Of a stretch of 64,000 bases of DNA, positions 10,762 through 20,016 are shown in pieces. This DNA comes from Drosophila persimilis (Eukaryota; Arthropoda; Insecta; Diptera; Drosophilidae): positions 3,286,001-3,350,000 of the forward strand of contig NW_020825317.1 of assembly GCF_003286085.1 (NCBI RefSeq). The letters run 5' to 3'. Numbering within the stretch: position 1 is the first letter of the stretch; each line of letters opens with the position of its first letter. The notes under the pieces are model-generated. The model was given only the letters and a program-made list of their open reading frames with translations, was not told the origin of the DNA and searched no databases. Position numbers and translations under genes: made by a program.

Positions 10762-10989
10762 CGCAATTCTGCTCGTCGGAACTGTCCTGGCAGTCGGTCT
10801 TGCCGTTGCATCGCACCGTGGCGCTCACGCACTGGCCGTTGTTGCAACGGAATTGGCTCGGCAGGCACTCTAGGGAGCCGCCGCACTCCAGCTCATCGGA
10901 ACCATCGCGGCACTGTGGTATGCCATCGCAGGTGGACGAATAAGGCACACAGTCGCCGTTATGGCAACGGAATTGATTGGAGGCACAGC
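10762..10989 (-). CDS. trol: Perlecan exon: LDLa modules 21 and 22
   Basis: Phase 1 at both ends, 228 bp. Two complete LDLa modules: from GCASNQFRCHNGDCVPYS to DGSDELEC, and from ECLPSQFRCNNGQCVSATV to DSSDEQNC. All twelve Cys and both DxSDE calcium motifs are present. The acceptor is at 10990-10991 and the donor gtaagt at 10760-10761. Confidence 0.96.
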
Positions 10990-11299
10990 CTGTTTTGGGT
11001 GGCAGGGGTAAAGATATACGATAATTAGTTGTGGGTACAAGTTTAGACAGGGGGTAAACTGCTGAAATGTCTGGCTAACATCTGGAGGAGTAACCAAAAA
11101 GTAATAGGTATCTCAAGAGTGCATACACATGTTTGGAAGCATGCCAAAAGCGGGGGTCTTAAAGCGAACTTAAACGGAAATCATAAGACATAAGAAATAA
11201 GAAATAAGAGACTTAAAATTACATCTAAAGGACGCAGAATATACCTCTAAAACTACTTTTTTTTAGAAAATCAAAAACAATAGAAAGCTCTTTATTAAC

Positions 11300-11419
11300 C
11301 AATGCAATTCTGTTCATCGGAAAAGTCTTTGCAGTCGTAGTAGCCATCGCAGTGCTGTGTCGCGTTTATGCAGAACTGTCGATCGAAACACAAGAACTCA
11401 TGATCCTTGCATTCAGTAC
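11300..11419 (-). CDS. trol: Perlecan exon: LDLa module 20, weak donor
   Basis: A 120-bp exon, phase 1 at both ends. It codes one LDLa module (ECKDHEFLCFDRQFCINA, then YYDCKDFSDEQNC). The acceptor cacacag (11420-11421) is good, but the donor reads gttaat (11299-11294) instead of gtaagt, so the exon is a natural candidate for regulated inclusion. Skipping it would keep the frame. Confidence 0.85.
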
Positions 11420-12805
11420 CTGTGTGTGGCTTGTGGTGCATCGTGGTTGTGGTCATGTGGTTGAGTGGTTTTATGGTGCAGCAAAATCAAAATGGCATCA
11501 CACACACACAATGAGAGAAATCAAGGATCAAAGCATAATAATTGAGAATATAGAAGAGAGTGACAGTAAAAATGAAAGTGAGAGTAAACGTGAGAAAAAT
11601 GTAGAGAGACGGAAAAGAGAAAACACACAGCAGAGATTAGCAAATGAAAAATACGATTATACATCGGATATCAAGATGCCTCCTGGTGCAGAAGCCGAAC
11701 ATGTGATTACAGATACAGATACGGATATAGATACTGTGCTCAAATAAATCAAAATTAATACAGAGATCAGGTTCCCGGCCAATAATCCTTCGCGTCGCCT
11801 AACTTAATAATATTTTTCTTTATAATATTGATAGCTTCCCAGCAAACCAAATGCTCAAAAATGATATCGCACACGAGTCAAGTGCGAGACTTAACCCGAC
11901 AAAACACTTGCATTTGAACCCGCAAATTATGGAAATATGATTTTCATATCGTTTAGCTTGTGGCTGTGAAATTTGGTCAGATTTGCTACATCGCGTCAGG
12001 TTCTAACCTCAAAAAGCAATATGGTCAAAATATTCTGGAAACTTATTTTAAGAATTCATCGGATTTGCTTGAAACTCGTTTCCCGGGGGTCGCTGATTAC
12101 AAATTTGAAGTCAGTTTTCCTGTTTCGGGATGTATCGAGTTATTTATTTTCTTCAAAAGGGGAGAGATATGGATGTAGCAAGGTCGGAGAGTTATAAGTT
12201 TTAAGTTAACCCAGCCATATTAGATCCGCCGTTTTGAATTTTTTTTAAATGACTTCAAATTCGTAATTATTGACCCCGAAAACCTTCTAGTGAATATGAG
12301 GAATTTTTCAAATAATTTTTCAAATAATTGTTTACCATATTTCGAGCATTTTAGTTTTTTCAGGTTTCACAGCTTGGACTCGTGTGCAGGGCCCTAAAAT
12401 ACTTAAGGATAGGATACTCTGGTCAATCGCGCATGACACTTCTTTTTTTTGAGACTACTCAAGGAATTTGACTGAATTCTGATATTCCAAATGAACTCAT
12501 TTGAAGCATTATTTTTTTTTTGTGGGAAGCATGCTCTGGTATTCATGATCGTATTTGCTTGATTGATATTATCAGTAATCGTTTTGCAAGAAGTTAGATT
12601 ATACGATAGTCCATTAGTGATGGACAGGAGACAGGCATGCATCTTTATACCCATCCCTAGATGATCTGATCCATTTCCTGCTTAAAACTAATCCAAGATT
12701 GAGAGATGTTATAGATGCGATAGATCACCACACAAACCAAATGAGATACTATGTGGTGAGACATTGGACGCTTTGACAGACACATGAGGAGAGAGGATAA
12801 CTTAC
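11420..12805 (-). other. trol: Intron of trol, 1.4 kb, no gene seen
   Basis: The stretch is AT-rich. The small plus-strand frames at 11352-11747 and 11960-12197 overlap the LDLa exon or lack any domain signature, so they are not supported. Confidence 0.75.
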
Positions 12806-13075
12806 AGTTGGCTTCGTCGAAACCATCCTCGCAATGACGGCGACGATCGCAGCGCTCATTTTCCGAGTAGCACCTGCCGCTAGGGCATGTATGCTGCGGA
12901 CAGGGCAGGATCGGGTAGTGGCTCGATGGTGGTGGTATGGAATGGTGGCAGCCATGCTCGTCCCTGCCATCGCTGCAGTCGGACACACCGTTGCAGCGTA
13001 TGGAGTGATTGAAGCACGAATCGTCGCAGAAGAACTGATCCGAACTGCAATCGGCGGCGGTTAGTCGTGTGGTGG
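12806..13075 (-). CDS. trol: Perlecan exon: LDLa modules 18 and 19
   Basis: Phase 1 at both ends, 270 bp. Module 18 runs from DCSSDQFFCDDSCFNHSI to DGRDEHGC. After a His/Pro/Ser linker, module 19 runs from PCPQHTCPSGRCYSENER to DGFDEANC. Both depart from the calcium consensus: R or F replaces the Ser before DE, and module 19 has CDRRRHC where Asp is usual. The acceptor is at 13076-13077 and the donor gtaagt at 12804-12805. Confidence 0.94.
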
Positions 13076-13405
13076 CTATGAAGCGCAAGGCAGAGGCAGG
13101 CCATGCATTTTGATGGTGTTGTGGAATGTGGTGTATGTTGTATTTTGTGGTGTTTTGAGGTGGTTTTTGGTTGAATATTATTTAAGAATAAAGAGAGAGA
13201 CAAGAAAGCAGAATGAGCAGGATGTTTCTTCTATTAATAATTATATTTAATACTTATTCTTATTATCCTAGCATTACACTATGTATTATATACAAACCTG
13301 ATCCATTGTGGAAGATCTTACAAACTATATAAAGATATATATACAAACTATGGCATAATGAAGGGTCTGGGAGGTGTGTGTGTGTGTGTTAGAGACTTTG
13401 GTTAC
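13076..13405 (-). other. trol: Intron of trol, about 330 bp
   Basis: An AT-rich spacer with a GT run near 13374-13390, directly upstream of the next exon's donor side. Nothing else is seen. Confidence 0.65.
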
Positions 13406-13564
13406 CATTTCCAATACAATTGACGGGAAACTCGTCTGACCCATCCCGACAATCCTTCCGATTGTCGCAGTACTGCCTGCGATCAATGCACTCGAAATTC
13501 GCACACTGCCATTGCAGAGGCTGGCAGGATTTGGATATGGGCAAGCCCGCAGCGCTTCTTACAT
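13406..13564 (-). CDS. trol: Perlecan exon: LDLa module 17
   Basis: Phase 1 at both ends, 159 bp. The module runs from SCQPLQWQCANFECIDRRQY to DGSDEFPVNC. The acceptor (aacaaag, exon end 13564) was chosen over two closer AGs because only it gives phase 1. The donor is gtaacc at 13404-13405. Confidence 0.88.
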
Positions 13565-13999
13565 CTTTGTTTAGTGTTGGTAGTTTGTGTGTTGGTTGGT
13601 GAGTGTTGGTGAATGTGTGTTGTTGTTGGTGGTGGGTTGATCATGGTAGTTGATGTGTTGGATAACGGAATAATGGAACGATAAGAATATCAAACGATGA
13701 ACGAAACGTATCAGAGAAATTATTCTCACTTATGTGTTTTTTTAGCGGGTGGATAGCAAAAGTCTGAAGTGTAGGTCCAACAGCAGTAGCAAGGAAAATT
13801 GGCTTGAAAAAGGCCAAAACCCTTTTAGTACTTGAAAATTCGCTTTAGATATATTTGTTTAGTTTTTGAGTAGGATCTAGTACCGCTCTTTATCTTTGAA
13901 AAGTTCAAAGAGAAGCGAAAAATTATAGACGAGAAAGAGAGTGGAGGACAGTGAGAGAAGAAGGACTTGAAAAGTTGTTTCATCTTTTTATTTCGTTAC
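13565..13999 (-). other. trol: Intron of trol, about 435 bp
   Basis: G/T-rich near the acceptor, then AT-rich. No coding signature. Confidence 0.65.
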
Positions 14000-14119
14000 C
14001 CGTAGGACAATCTCGTTCGTCACGGCCATCGCTACAATCCCGCTTTCCATCACAGCGGATCCTCCGATTGACGCAAGTACCATTGCAGGCCATCTTATGC
14101 CATGGGCAGGCGACCCTCG
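14000..14119 (-). CDS. trol: Perlecan exon: LDLa module 16
   Basis: Phase 1 at both ends, 120 bp. It reads RVACPWHKMACNGTCVNRRI, then CDGKRDCSDGRDERDC. The Ser of the usual DxSDE motif is Arg here. The acceptor is cttcaag (exon end 14119) and the donor gtaacg at 13998-13999. Confidence 0.92.
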
Positions 14120-14314
14120 CTTGAAGTCACAGCAATACAAAAATAACATTACGATCACGGGACCAAATCAGAGGCAAAGGCAAAACTTGAAACCCCAACG
14201 AAATCTACAGAATCTACGGAATCTATCTACTCGTACAATTACTTGGAAGTGCAGTGGAAAGTGCTGCCCGGATGTGCAGTGGTAGGGGGATGGAATGTGT
14301 TGTTCATGTCTTAC

Positions 14315-14400
14315 CGCAGTGGCGCTCATCACTGGCATCGGTGCAGTCAGCGTGGCCATTGCATCGCTGATTATCGGCAATGCACTCGCCAGTGTTGCAG
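14315..14400 (-). CDS. trol: Perlecan exon: most of LDLa module 15
   Basis: This exon is 86 bp, phase 2 in (acceptor gatcag) and phase 1 out (gtaaga). It reads [20 protein letters not shown] then DASDERHC. The first Cys of the module is in the preceding exon (TFCRDDAYL), so this module is split by a phase-2 intron, and the pair 14601-14733 and 14315-14400 must be used together. Confidence 0.92.
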
Positions 14401-14600
14401 CTGATCGATGCCAGGGTATTGATAATTATCGTTTATCGGATGAATGATGGTGAGTGTGATGGGGTGTTGTGTTTTGTGCGTGTGTGTTTGTGGGACCCAT
14501 TACATGGAAGAGTAAAGAAATAGTAAATGTTATCCTACGTCGCTGAAGGAGTTGGGGATTGGGGCTGTGCAAGGAATGGGGATGGGAGGACAAGTCTTAC

Positions 14601-14733
14601 AGATATGCATCGTCGCGGCAAAAAGTACAGTTGCGCTCATCGCTGCCATCGTTGCAGTTGGCAATGCCGTTGCACAGCTGATCTCGTGGCATGCAATACT
14701 CGTCACATTCGAACTCGTTCTCTAGACAATGCT
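14601..14733 (-). CDS. trol: Perlecan exon: LDLa module 14 and start of module 15
   Basis: Phase 1 in (acceptor atccacag, exon end 14733), phase 2 out (gtaaga at 14599-14600). Module 14 runs from HCLENEFECDEYCMPRDQ to DGSDERNC. It is followed by TFCRDDAYL, the start of module 15, completed in the next exon. Module 14 has CNGIANC, with Asn where Asp is usual before the fifth Cys. Confidence 0.94.
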
Positions 14734-14903
14734 CTGTGGATGATGATGGTATATGGTATATGACTGATACTGTAGATGATATGTTGTTTGTTTTCATGAG
14801 TGTTAGCTGTTTAGTTTTTTTTTAATTTTCAGGCTTGTGTTGCACCTGTAGCACCATACTGAGAGAGATTCTCTCTCGATTTTTTGTGGAGGTTTGCTTT
14901 TAC

Positions 14904-15047
14904 CTGTGAAGGCCGGGCAATCGAGCTCATCCGTCTCGTCGCCACAGTCCGTATAGCCATCGCACTTCTTCTCTAACGGCAGACACTGACCCAAGTCACA
15001 TTCAAACTCAAGGATATCACATTCATTCAATGGATTGTTGTCCGGGT
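14904..15047 (-). CDS. trol: Perlecan exon: LDLa module 13
   Basis: Phase 1 at both ends, 144 bp. After DPDNNPLN comes one LDLa module from ECDILEFECDLGQCLPLEKK to DETDELDC, then PAFT. The donor is gtaaaa at 14902-14903. Two in-frame acceptors six bases apart are possible (exon end 15047 or 15053). Confidence 0.93.
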
Positions 15048-15219
15048 CTGTGTCTGTTTTTGTGCGAGTATTTTTCGTGTTTTGTATGTTTTGAGTTTCG
15101 ATAAAAGATAAAAAATATAAAAGAGAGATATGTTATGCAAAGTTTGGAGTGTCAGAACGCCGTCGGGATAGGCTCAGAGTAAGTGGGTATGGATAAGCTA
15201 ATGGATCAGTGGGTTCTAC

Positions 15220-15393
15220 CGTAGTCGACGTCCTCGTAATTGAACAGACAGTTGTACTCGTCGGCACCGTCGGCACAGTCGGTGATGCCGTTGCAGCGCT
15301 TATACCCCGATATGCAGCTACCATCGCCGCACTGGTACTGAAAGCTCAGGCACTCGACGCCCAGGCGGGTCTTATTGAACTTGTCCTGGAAGT
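15220..15393 (-). CDS. trol: Perlecan exon: LDLa module 12
   Basis: Phase 1 at both ends, 174 bp. After [12 protein letters not shown] comes one LDLa module from [19 protein letters not shown] to DGADEYNC and a short acidic tail (NYEDVDY). The acceptor is accacag (exon end 15393) and the donor gtagaa at 15218-15219. Confidence 0.94.
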
Positions 15394-16039
15394 CTGTGGT
15401 CCGAAGGGGGTTCGTTGTTGTGTTTTTTTGTGATGGTTGTGATGATGATGGTGTGTTGCAGTAGATATCAGATATCAGTATCAAGATCGAGTTGGGTGGC
15501 AGAGTATCAGCAGGAGCAGGAATATCAGGATTGTCAGAGTTTTTTTTGCAGAGAACAGGATAGATATACGTATATATATATATTTACACAGGACACAGGA
15601 TAGTAAGGAGAGCGTGTACAGCGCGTACAGGAGCGTACAGGAGCGTAAAACGAGAGTAAAAGTCATGTGTGAAAAGAGATAAAAACAGAAAGTAAAGTTA
15701 GAAAACCAAAGTTCGATACTTTGTGAAAGGTTTTGACAGGAATAGAAATAGGAATGGGAATAGGAATATAGATAGGGGTAGGTAGGTATATGGGTCTAGG
15801 GGTGAGTGCGTCTAGCGTGTTAGTAAAATCAACCAATTAGCTAAGGGCTACTTAAACTTCCAGATTATATTTATATTCAATCAACAAGAATCGTGGGATT
15901 AGAATGGGTCTCTCACAATTTCATTTTTGAATGAAAATTAGACTTTTGTGGATGTTGTGTGAAGAGAGTGAAATAGTGGGGGCATAGAAGTGCGATAGAA
16001 ACAGAGAGAGACTGAAAAATGATGAGAGATTGTACTTAC
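15394..16039 (-). other. trol: Intron of trol, about 650 bp
   Basis: Contains purine-rich tracts (GGAATAG-like repeats near 15740-15790) and short AT runs. No exon is seen. Confidence 0.7.
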
Positions 16040-16133
16040 GGCATGCACTCTCATCGCTGCCATCGTGGCACTGAGATTTGCCATCGCAGACCTGCGTCTT
16101 GGGTATGCAACCGCCGCCGCGTTGACACTTGTA
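16040..16133 (-). CDS. trol: Perlecan exon: main part of LDLa module 11
   Basis: 94 bp, phase 0 in (acceptor caacacag, exon end 16133), phase 1 out (gtaagt). It reads YKCQRGGGCIPKTQVCDGKS then HDGSDESAC. The first Cys comes from the preceding exon (CNCSSDK), so the two exons form an obligate pair. Confidence 0.94.
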
Positions 16134-16805
16134 CTGTGTTGCATGGAAAAATGAATGAGTATGTGTATGATGGTATGCAATGTGTATGTGTCTGTGTGCT
16201 TGTGCTTTTGTGTGTGGTACAGTGCGTGTCAGTACTATAAGATGGTGTAGAGTATCAAGTGGTACGAGCAAGCACTCAAACTCAAAATTCAGCCATCGAT
16301 TGAAATTAATTATCGATTGGAATTGAATTTAGCCATCGATTGGCATTGAACGCTTGGCGTGAATCAACGCCTTCATATGAAGTCAAAATTGTGAGTGATC
16401 GATGTGATTTTTCGATTGTTTTTAGTTATCGATTGAAGTCAATCACCAATTCGAATGATTTTGAATATATTGATGTCATTTATCGATTTCAGTAGTTTTT
16501 AGATTGTAATTAGTTATTGATTTAAGTCATTGATTGGAATAAATTACCGCCTGCATACAGGGTTAGGTAAGATAAGGTAAGGTAATTCTACCTTTAATCA
16601 GGATAAATGACTGGAAACGTTCAGTTACTTCTAATCGATTTAGTTTTCAATTAAAATCTAAGGCAGTGCGTTATCGCTTGGAATAGCAATTGGTCTTCTG
16701 CAATATAATTGATTCAATGGAATAAAAAAAGCACTGTATGAGGGATTTGTGTGAATAGATGGATTGGGATAGATGGCTCTACGGATTGAGGTGGCTGTGG
16801 CTCAC
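16134..16805 (-). other. trol: Intron of trol, about 670 bp, ATCGATT-rich
   Basis: The part at about 16290-16550 repeats the word ATCGATTG or its variants many times, with units such as TTAGTTATCGATTGAAGTCA. It looks like a decayed short tandem repeat or a cluster of CGAT-core sites. No exon is seen. Confidence 0.65.
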
Positions 16806-16948
16806 CTTGTCGCTGCTGCAGTTGCACAGAACGTAATCCTCGTCTTCGTGATGGCCACAGTCCGCGATGCCGTCGCAGACGCTCTCAATCGGTATGCAAT
16901 CGTGATTGTGGCACGCGAATTCGATGTTTTCGAGGCAATTGCTTGCCC
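16806..16948 (-). CDS. trol: Perlecan exon: LDLa module 10 and start of module 11
   Basis: 143 bp, phase 1 in (acceptor cattag), phase 0 out (gtgagc). Module 10 runs from NCLENIEFACHNHDCIPIES to CDGIADCGHHEDEDYVLC. The end is unusual: HEDED replaces the DGSDE motif and the last spacing is long. NCSSDK at the end starts module 11. Confidence 0.93.
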
Positions 16949-17094
16949 CTAATGATGGCGATGATGATGATGAGTAGGCTAAATGTAATTATTGTTTTTT
17001 TTTTTGTGGTGGTTTGGTGGTGGTGTTGATGTATGGGTGACACAACAAGGTATATAATCATGGCAAAAATAATTTAACAAGCCAGAACGAGACC

Positions 17095-17125
<31 letters not shown>

Positions 17126-17393
17126 AGGTGGTTGAAAAAAAGATAGCGAGTGTGAGTGGCAGTGGAAAAAGAAAGAACGATGTATGAGGGATATCAATTA
17201 TAAAAAAATATATAAATTAAAAGCTAAAGTAGGTTTCAATGTTTCAAACATGGCATGCACTTCTTTGGTTAATCGGGTAACCGTTTACCCCTGTCTTCCG
17301 TTTTCCCCGATACACGTTTACGCGCTACCCTTCACCGATGCCCCAGAAAGTATGCTACATCCACAGAAACTACATCTATAGGAAGACACCTAC
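16949..17393 (-). other. trol: Intron of trol, about 445 bp with a GA run
   Basis: Holds a (GA)n run of about 26 bases at 17095-17120 and a T-run near 16995. No exon is seen. Confidence 0.7.
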
Positions 17394-17873
17394 TCGCTAT
17401 CGTTGTTGCTGTTGAGGAGGTAGTTGTTATTGGGTTAGTGGTGGTGGCAGTGGCAGTGGCAGTAGCAGTGGGTGACGTTGGTCGTATCGTTACTCCTCCT
17501 CTTGGTCCTCCCTCAGTTGTGCGCCGCTCCAGCGAATCGGGGGAGAAGTCCCACGGCGACCGTGTGGTGACTCTGATCGTTGGCGGCCTCCGCGTCTTGG
17601 GTGGCGGCTGGTAACGCTCACAGTCCGCCTCGTCGCTCATGTCGTTGCAGTGGTAGTACCCATCGCATCGAAGGTGCAGCGGTATGCACACGTCCGTATT
17701 GACGCAGTGGAACTGATTGGAGGCGCACTTGTTCTGGGGATCAGGCTTGTTGTACCTACCCACCGGGAGGTACTCGAGCTCAGGCAAAACCACTTCGTTA
17801 TCCCAACCCTTGGGCGTTGGTCGATGGTGGTCGATGGCGATGCCTATCCCGCCAACGTCCTCGCTGGAGAGGT
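17394..17873 (-). CDS. trol: Perlecan exon: LDLa module 9 with long Thr-rich linker
   Basis: 480 bp, phase 1 at both ends. It begins with [20 protein letters not shown] and a spacer, then one LDLa module ([20 protein letters not shown] to NDMSDEADC). A linker of about 75 residues rich in Pro, Arg, Thr and Ala follows, ending in an Ala-Thr repeat and [11 protein letters not shown]. The linker is a likely O-glycosylated stalk (inference). The Ala-Thr part is coded by an imperfect 6-bp microsatellite (about 17445-17475). The acceptor is ggacag (17874-17875) and the donor gtaggt. Confidence 0.93.
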
Positions 17874-18622
17874 CTGTCCACACATTTCAGGGTTAGCCGC
17901 ATGCATCGGCCGCAGTGATGGATTTGTTATGGGTTATGTGGGAAGGAACAGGGGATGGGAGAGACAACCGCATGCAGACCGTGAGTATTTCAGGGGTTTT
18001 CAGGGGAGACATGCAAGAATATTTTATTGTAGTTGTTGTTGCGAGCCAATGATGACGTTGTTTGTTGTTGCAGTTGTTTCAGTTGCATTCGAGTTTAAGG
18101 TTTTGGTCCAATACAGGGTTGGCGTGCGATTAATCGATTAATTTTGTAGAATTTTTGTATACATTCGATAACCATAACCGAGAGGGGTTTCGTTGGGGAA
18201 GGGCCGGGGGAAGAGAAATAAAATGTTTGGTGTTAGAATTGCAAAAATCAAAGAGAGACACGGTAGAGAAATTTCTCTCGCTTTAGACACACTTATCACT
18301 TATCGCATACAGCACGTAAAGCAAGCGATAGTTTCCGATAATGATTGGCTATCATTGAGAAGCGTAGAAGTATGAAACGTGGAAAAAGAGTGGAGAGTAG
18401 AGAGGTGCACACAAAGAACAAGAAAAACAGAGAAACGAATCACCATCACCAAGGATTTTAGTTACCCAAAAGAAGGAGCAGAGGAGTAGCAAAAGCGAAA
18501 CAGAGATAGACAGAGAGAGCTCGATAAATAAACGCTTATCGTTTCTCGATAAATACACACACAAAGGCGCAGAGCCACAGAAACAAACAGAGAAGGAATC
18601 GAATCGGACTCCCCGGACTTAC
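17874..18622 (-). other. trol: Intron of trol, about 750 bp
   Basis: AT-rich and purine-rich. The minus-strand side near 18450-18560 is T/C-rich with AGAGAGAC words. No exon is seen. Confidence 0.7.
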
Positions 18623-18757
18623 CACAGCCGATCTCGTCTGTGTAATCGTTGCAATCGTATATGTTATCGCACACCTGACGCATCGGTATGCACTCACCAG
18701 TGCCGCATCGGAACTCATCGAACCGACACTGCTCATCGTCATCGACTCCAAAGCCAC
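18623..18757 (-). CDS. trol: Perlecan exon: LDLa module 8
   Basis: 135 bp, phase 1 at both ends. It reads GFGVDDDEQCRFDEFRCGTG, then ECIPMRQVCDNIYDC and NDYTDEIGC. A short acidic lead-in precedes the module. The acceptor is cgtgcag (18758-18759) and the donor gtaagt at 18621-18622. Confidence 0.95.
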
Positions 18758-18963
18758 CTGCACGACGATCGAAAAGCACTCGTGTTCTTTCTTTTTCTTT
18801 CTTTTTTATTTGTGTCAGTGTGAAGTGAGGTGTGCGCGGTGAGTGATTGGAAGATTGAAGGGGCAGCAAGGGGGAGAGGGGCATAGAGATGTTTACACTT
18901 ACCTCCTTTCAGTCGCCGCAAGAGCCCCCGAGCAACACATTTGTTTTTTCTACAGATACTCAC

Positions 18964-19077
18964 CCTCGCAGTAGCGCTCATCGGATATGTCCTCGGGACA
19001 ATCGATGTTGCCATTGCACAGCAGCTCCTTGGCAATGCAGGTACCATCATCGCACTGCCATTTGTCATACAGACAGG
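18964..19077 (-). CDS. trol: Perlecan exon: LDLa module 7
   Basis: 114 bp, phase 1 at both ends. One LDLa module from CLYDKWQCDDGTCIAKELL to CPEDISDERYC. The acceptor is gacgcag and the donor gtgagt at 18962-18963. Confidence 0.95.
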
Positions 19078-19168
19078 CTGCGTCCAAAAGGGGAGAGTGA
19101 GAGAGAAAGAGAAAGAGTGGGGGACTTGAGCGGGGAGTGTGTGTGGTATTAGGGGGGCGAACACCTAC

Positions 19169-19300
19169 GACAGCCCTCCTCATCGGAACGATCATGCGGG
19201 CAATCGGCGCGACCATCGCATCGATGAACAATCGAAATGCAGCTCAGATCCCGGCAGGTGAACTTTCCCTTGGGGCAGGTATACCGCAGCTTGGGCACAA
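19169..19300 (-). CDS. trol: Perlecan exon: LDLa module 6
   Basis: 132 bp, phase 1 at both ends. The order is VPKLRYTCPKGKFTCRDLSC then ISIVHRCDGRADCPHDRSDE and EGC. The acceptor is ggagtag (19301-19302) and the donor gtaggt at 19167-19168. Confidence 0.95.
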
Positions 19301-19434
19301 CTACTCCAAGCGGGGCGGGGCAGCATGGAGACAAAGATTGGGGTGGACAAAGGTGAATGGCAGAGTTGATGGTAGATGATGACTGGATGCTTGGATGATT
19401 AGATGATTCGATGATTCGATCACTGGCTACTTAC

Positions 19435-19557
19435 TTCCGTCGCAGTGCTCTTCGTCGTCGCCGTCGCTGCAATCGGGCTGGCCGTCGCACTGTTGGCTGA
19501 CGCTGATGCAGCGCGTGCCGTCGCGGCACTGGTACTCCATGCCACTGCAGGCGGCGG
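19435..19557 (-). CDS. trol: Perlecan exon: LDLa module 5
   Basis: 123 bp, phase 1 at both ends. One LDLa module from ACSGMEYQCRDGTRCISVSQ to CSDGDDEEHC, with Asp in place of the Ser before DE. The acceptor is accatag and the donor gtaagt at 19433-19434. Confidence 0.95.
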
Positions 19558-19905
19558 CTATGGTTAGTTGTTGGTTGTTGTTGTTGGTTTTGGTTTTGGT
19601 GAAGCAGGTTGTTAGTATATCGATATGGTTGTTGCAGTTATTGGAGGGGTAGGGGGCAAGCAAACACGGATAGAGAAAAAGAGAGATAGGTTAGAGAGAT
19701 GATTTTGGTTAGTATTCTGCGTGTTTGTACACAAAAGAAGGACACCCTCGGCTTACAGCTAAAAGGTGTCTTAGCCTAAGGTTTGATCGATTTTATATCG
19801 GATATTAGCACTAGATACAGGTGTTTCTACAGATCATAAGAGTAGCTACACTTGGGGGGCAGCGGCAGACCCCAGCAGGTGTCTCTCTGTGCGCTTAGTA
19901 CTTAC

Positions 19906-20016
19906 GGCACTCTTCGTTCTCATCATCGCCGTCGGGACAGTCCACGCGGTAGTCGCAGCGCTTTCCAGCATCAATGCAATGTCCACTGCGGCAACGGTAC
20001 TCATTCGGCTGGCATT
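19906..20016 (-). CDS. trol: Perlecan exon: LDLa module 4, first exon of the main array
   Basis: 111 bp, phase 1 at both ends. One LDLa module: CQPNEYRCRSGHCIDAGKRC then DYRVDCPDGDDENEEC. The acceptor is attgcag (20017-20018) and the donor gtaagt at 19904-19905. It is the shared landing point of two upstream exons: 47604-47894 (long form) and the signal-peptide exon 36737-36899, both of which end in phase 1. Confidence 0.95.
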
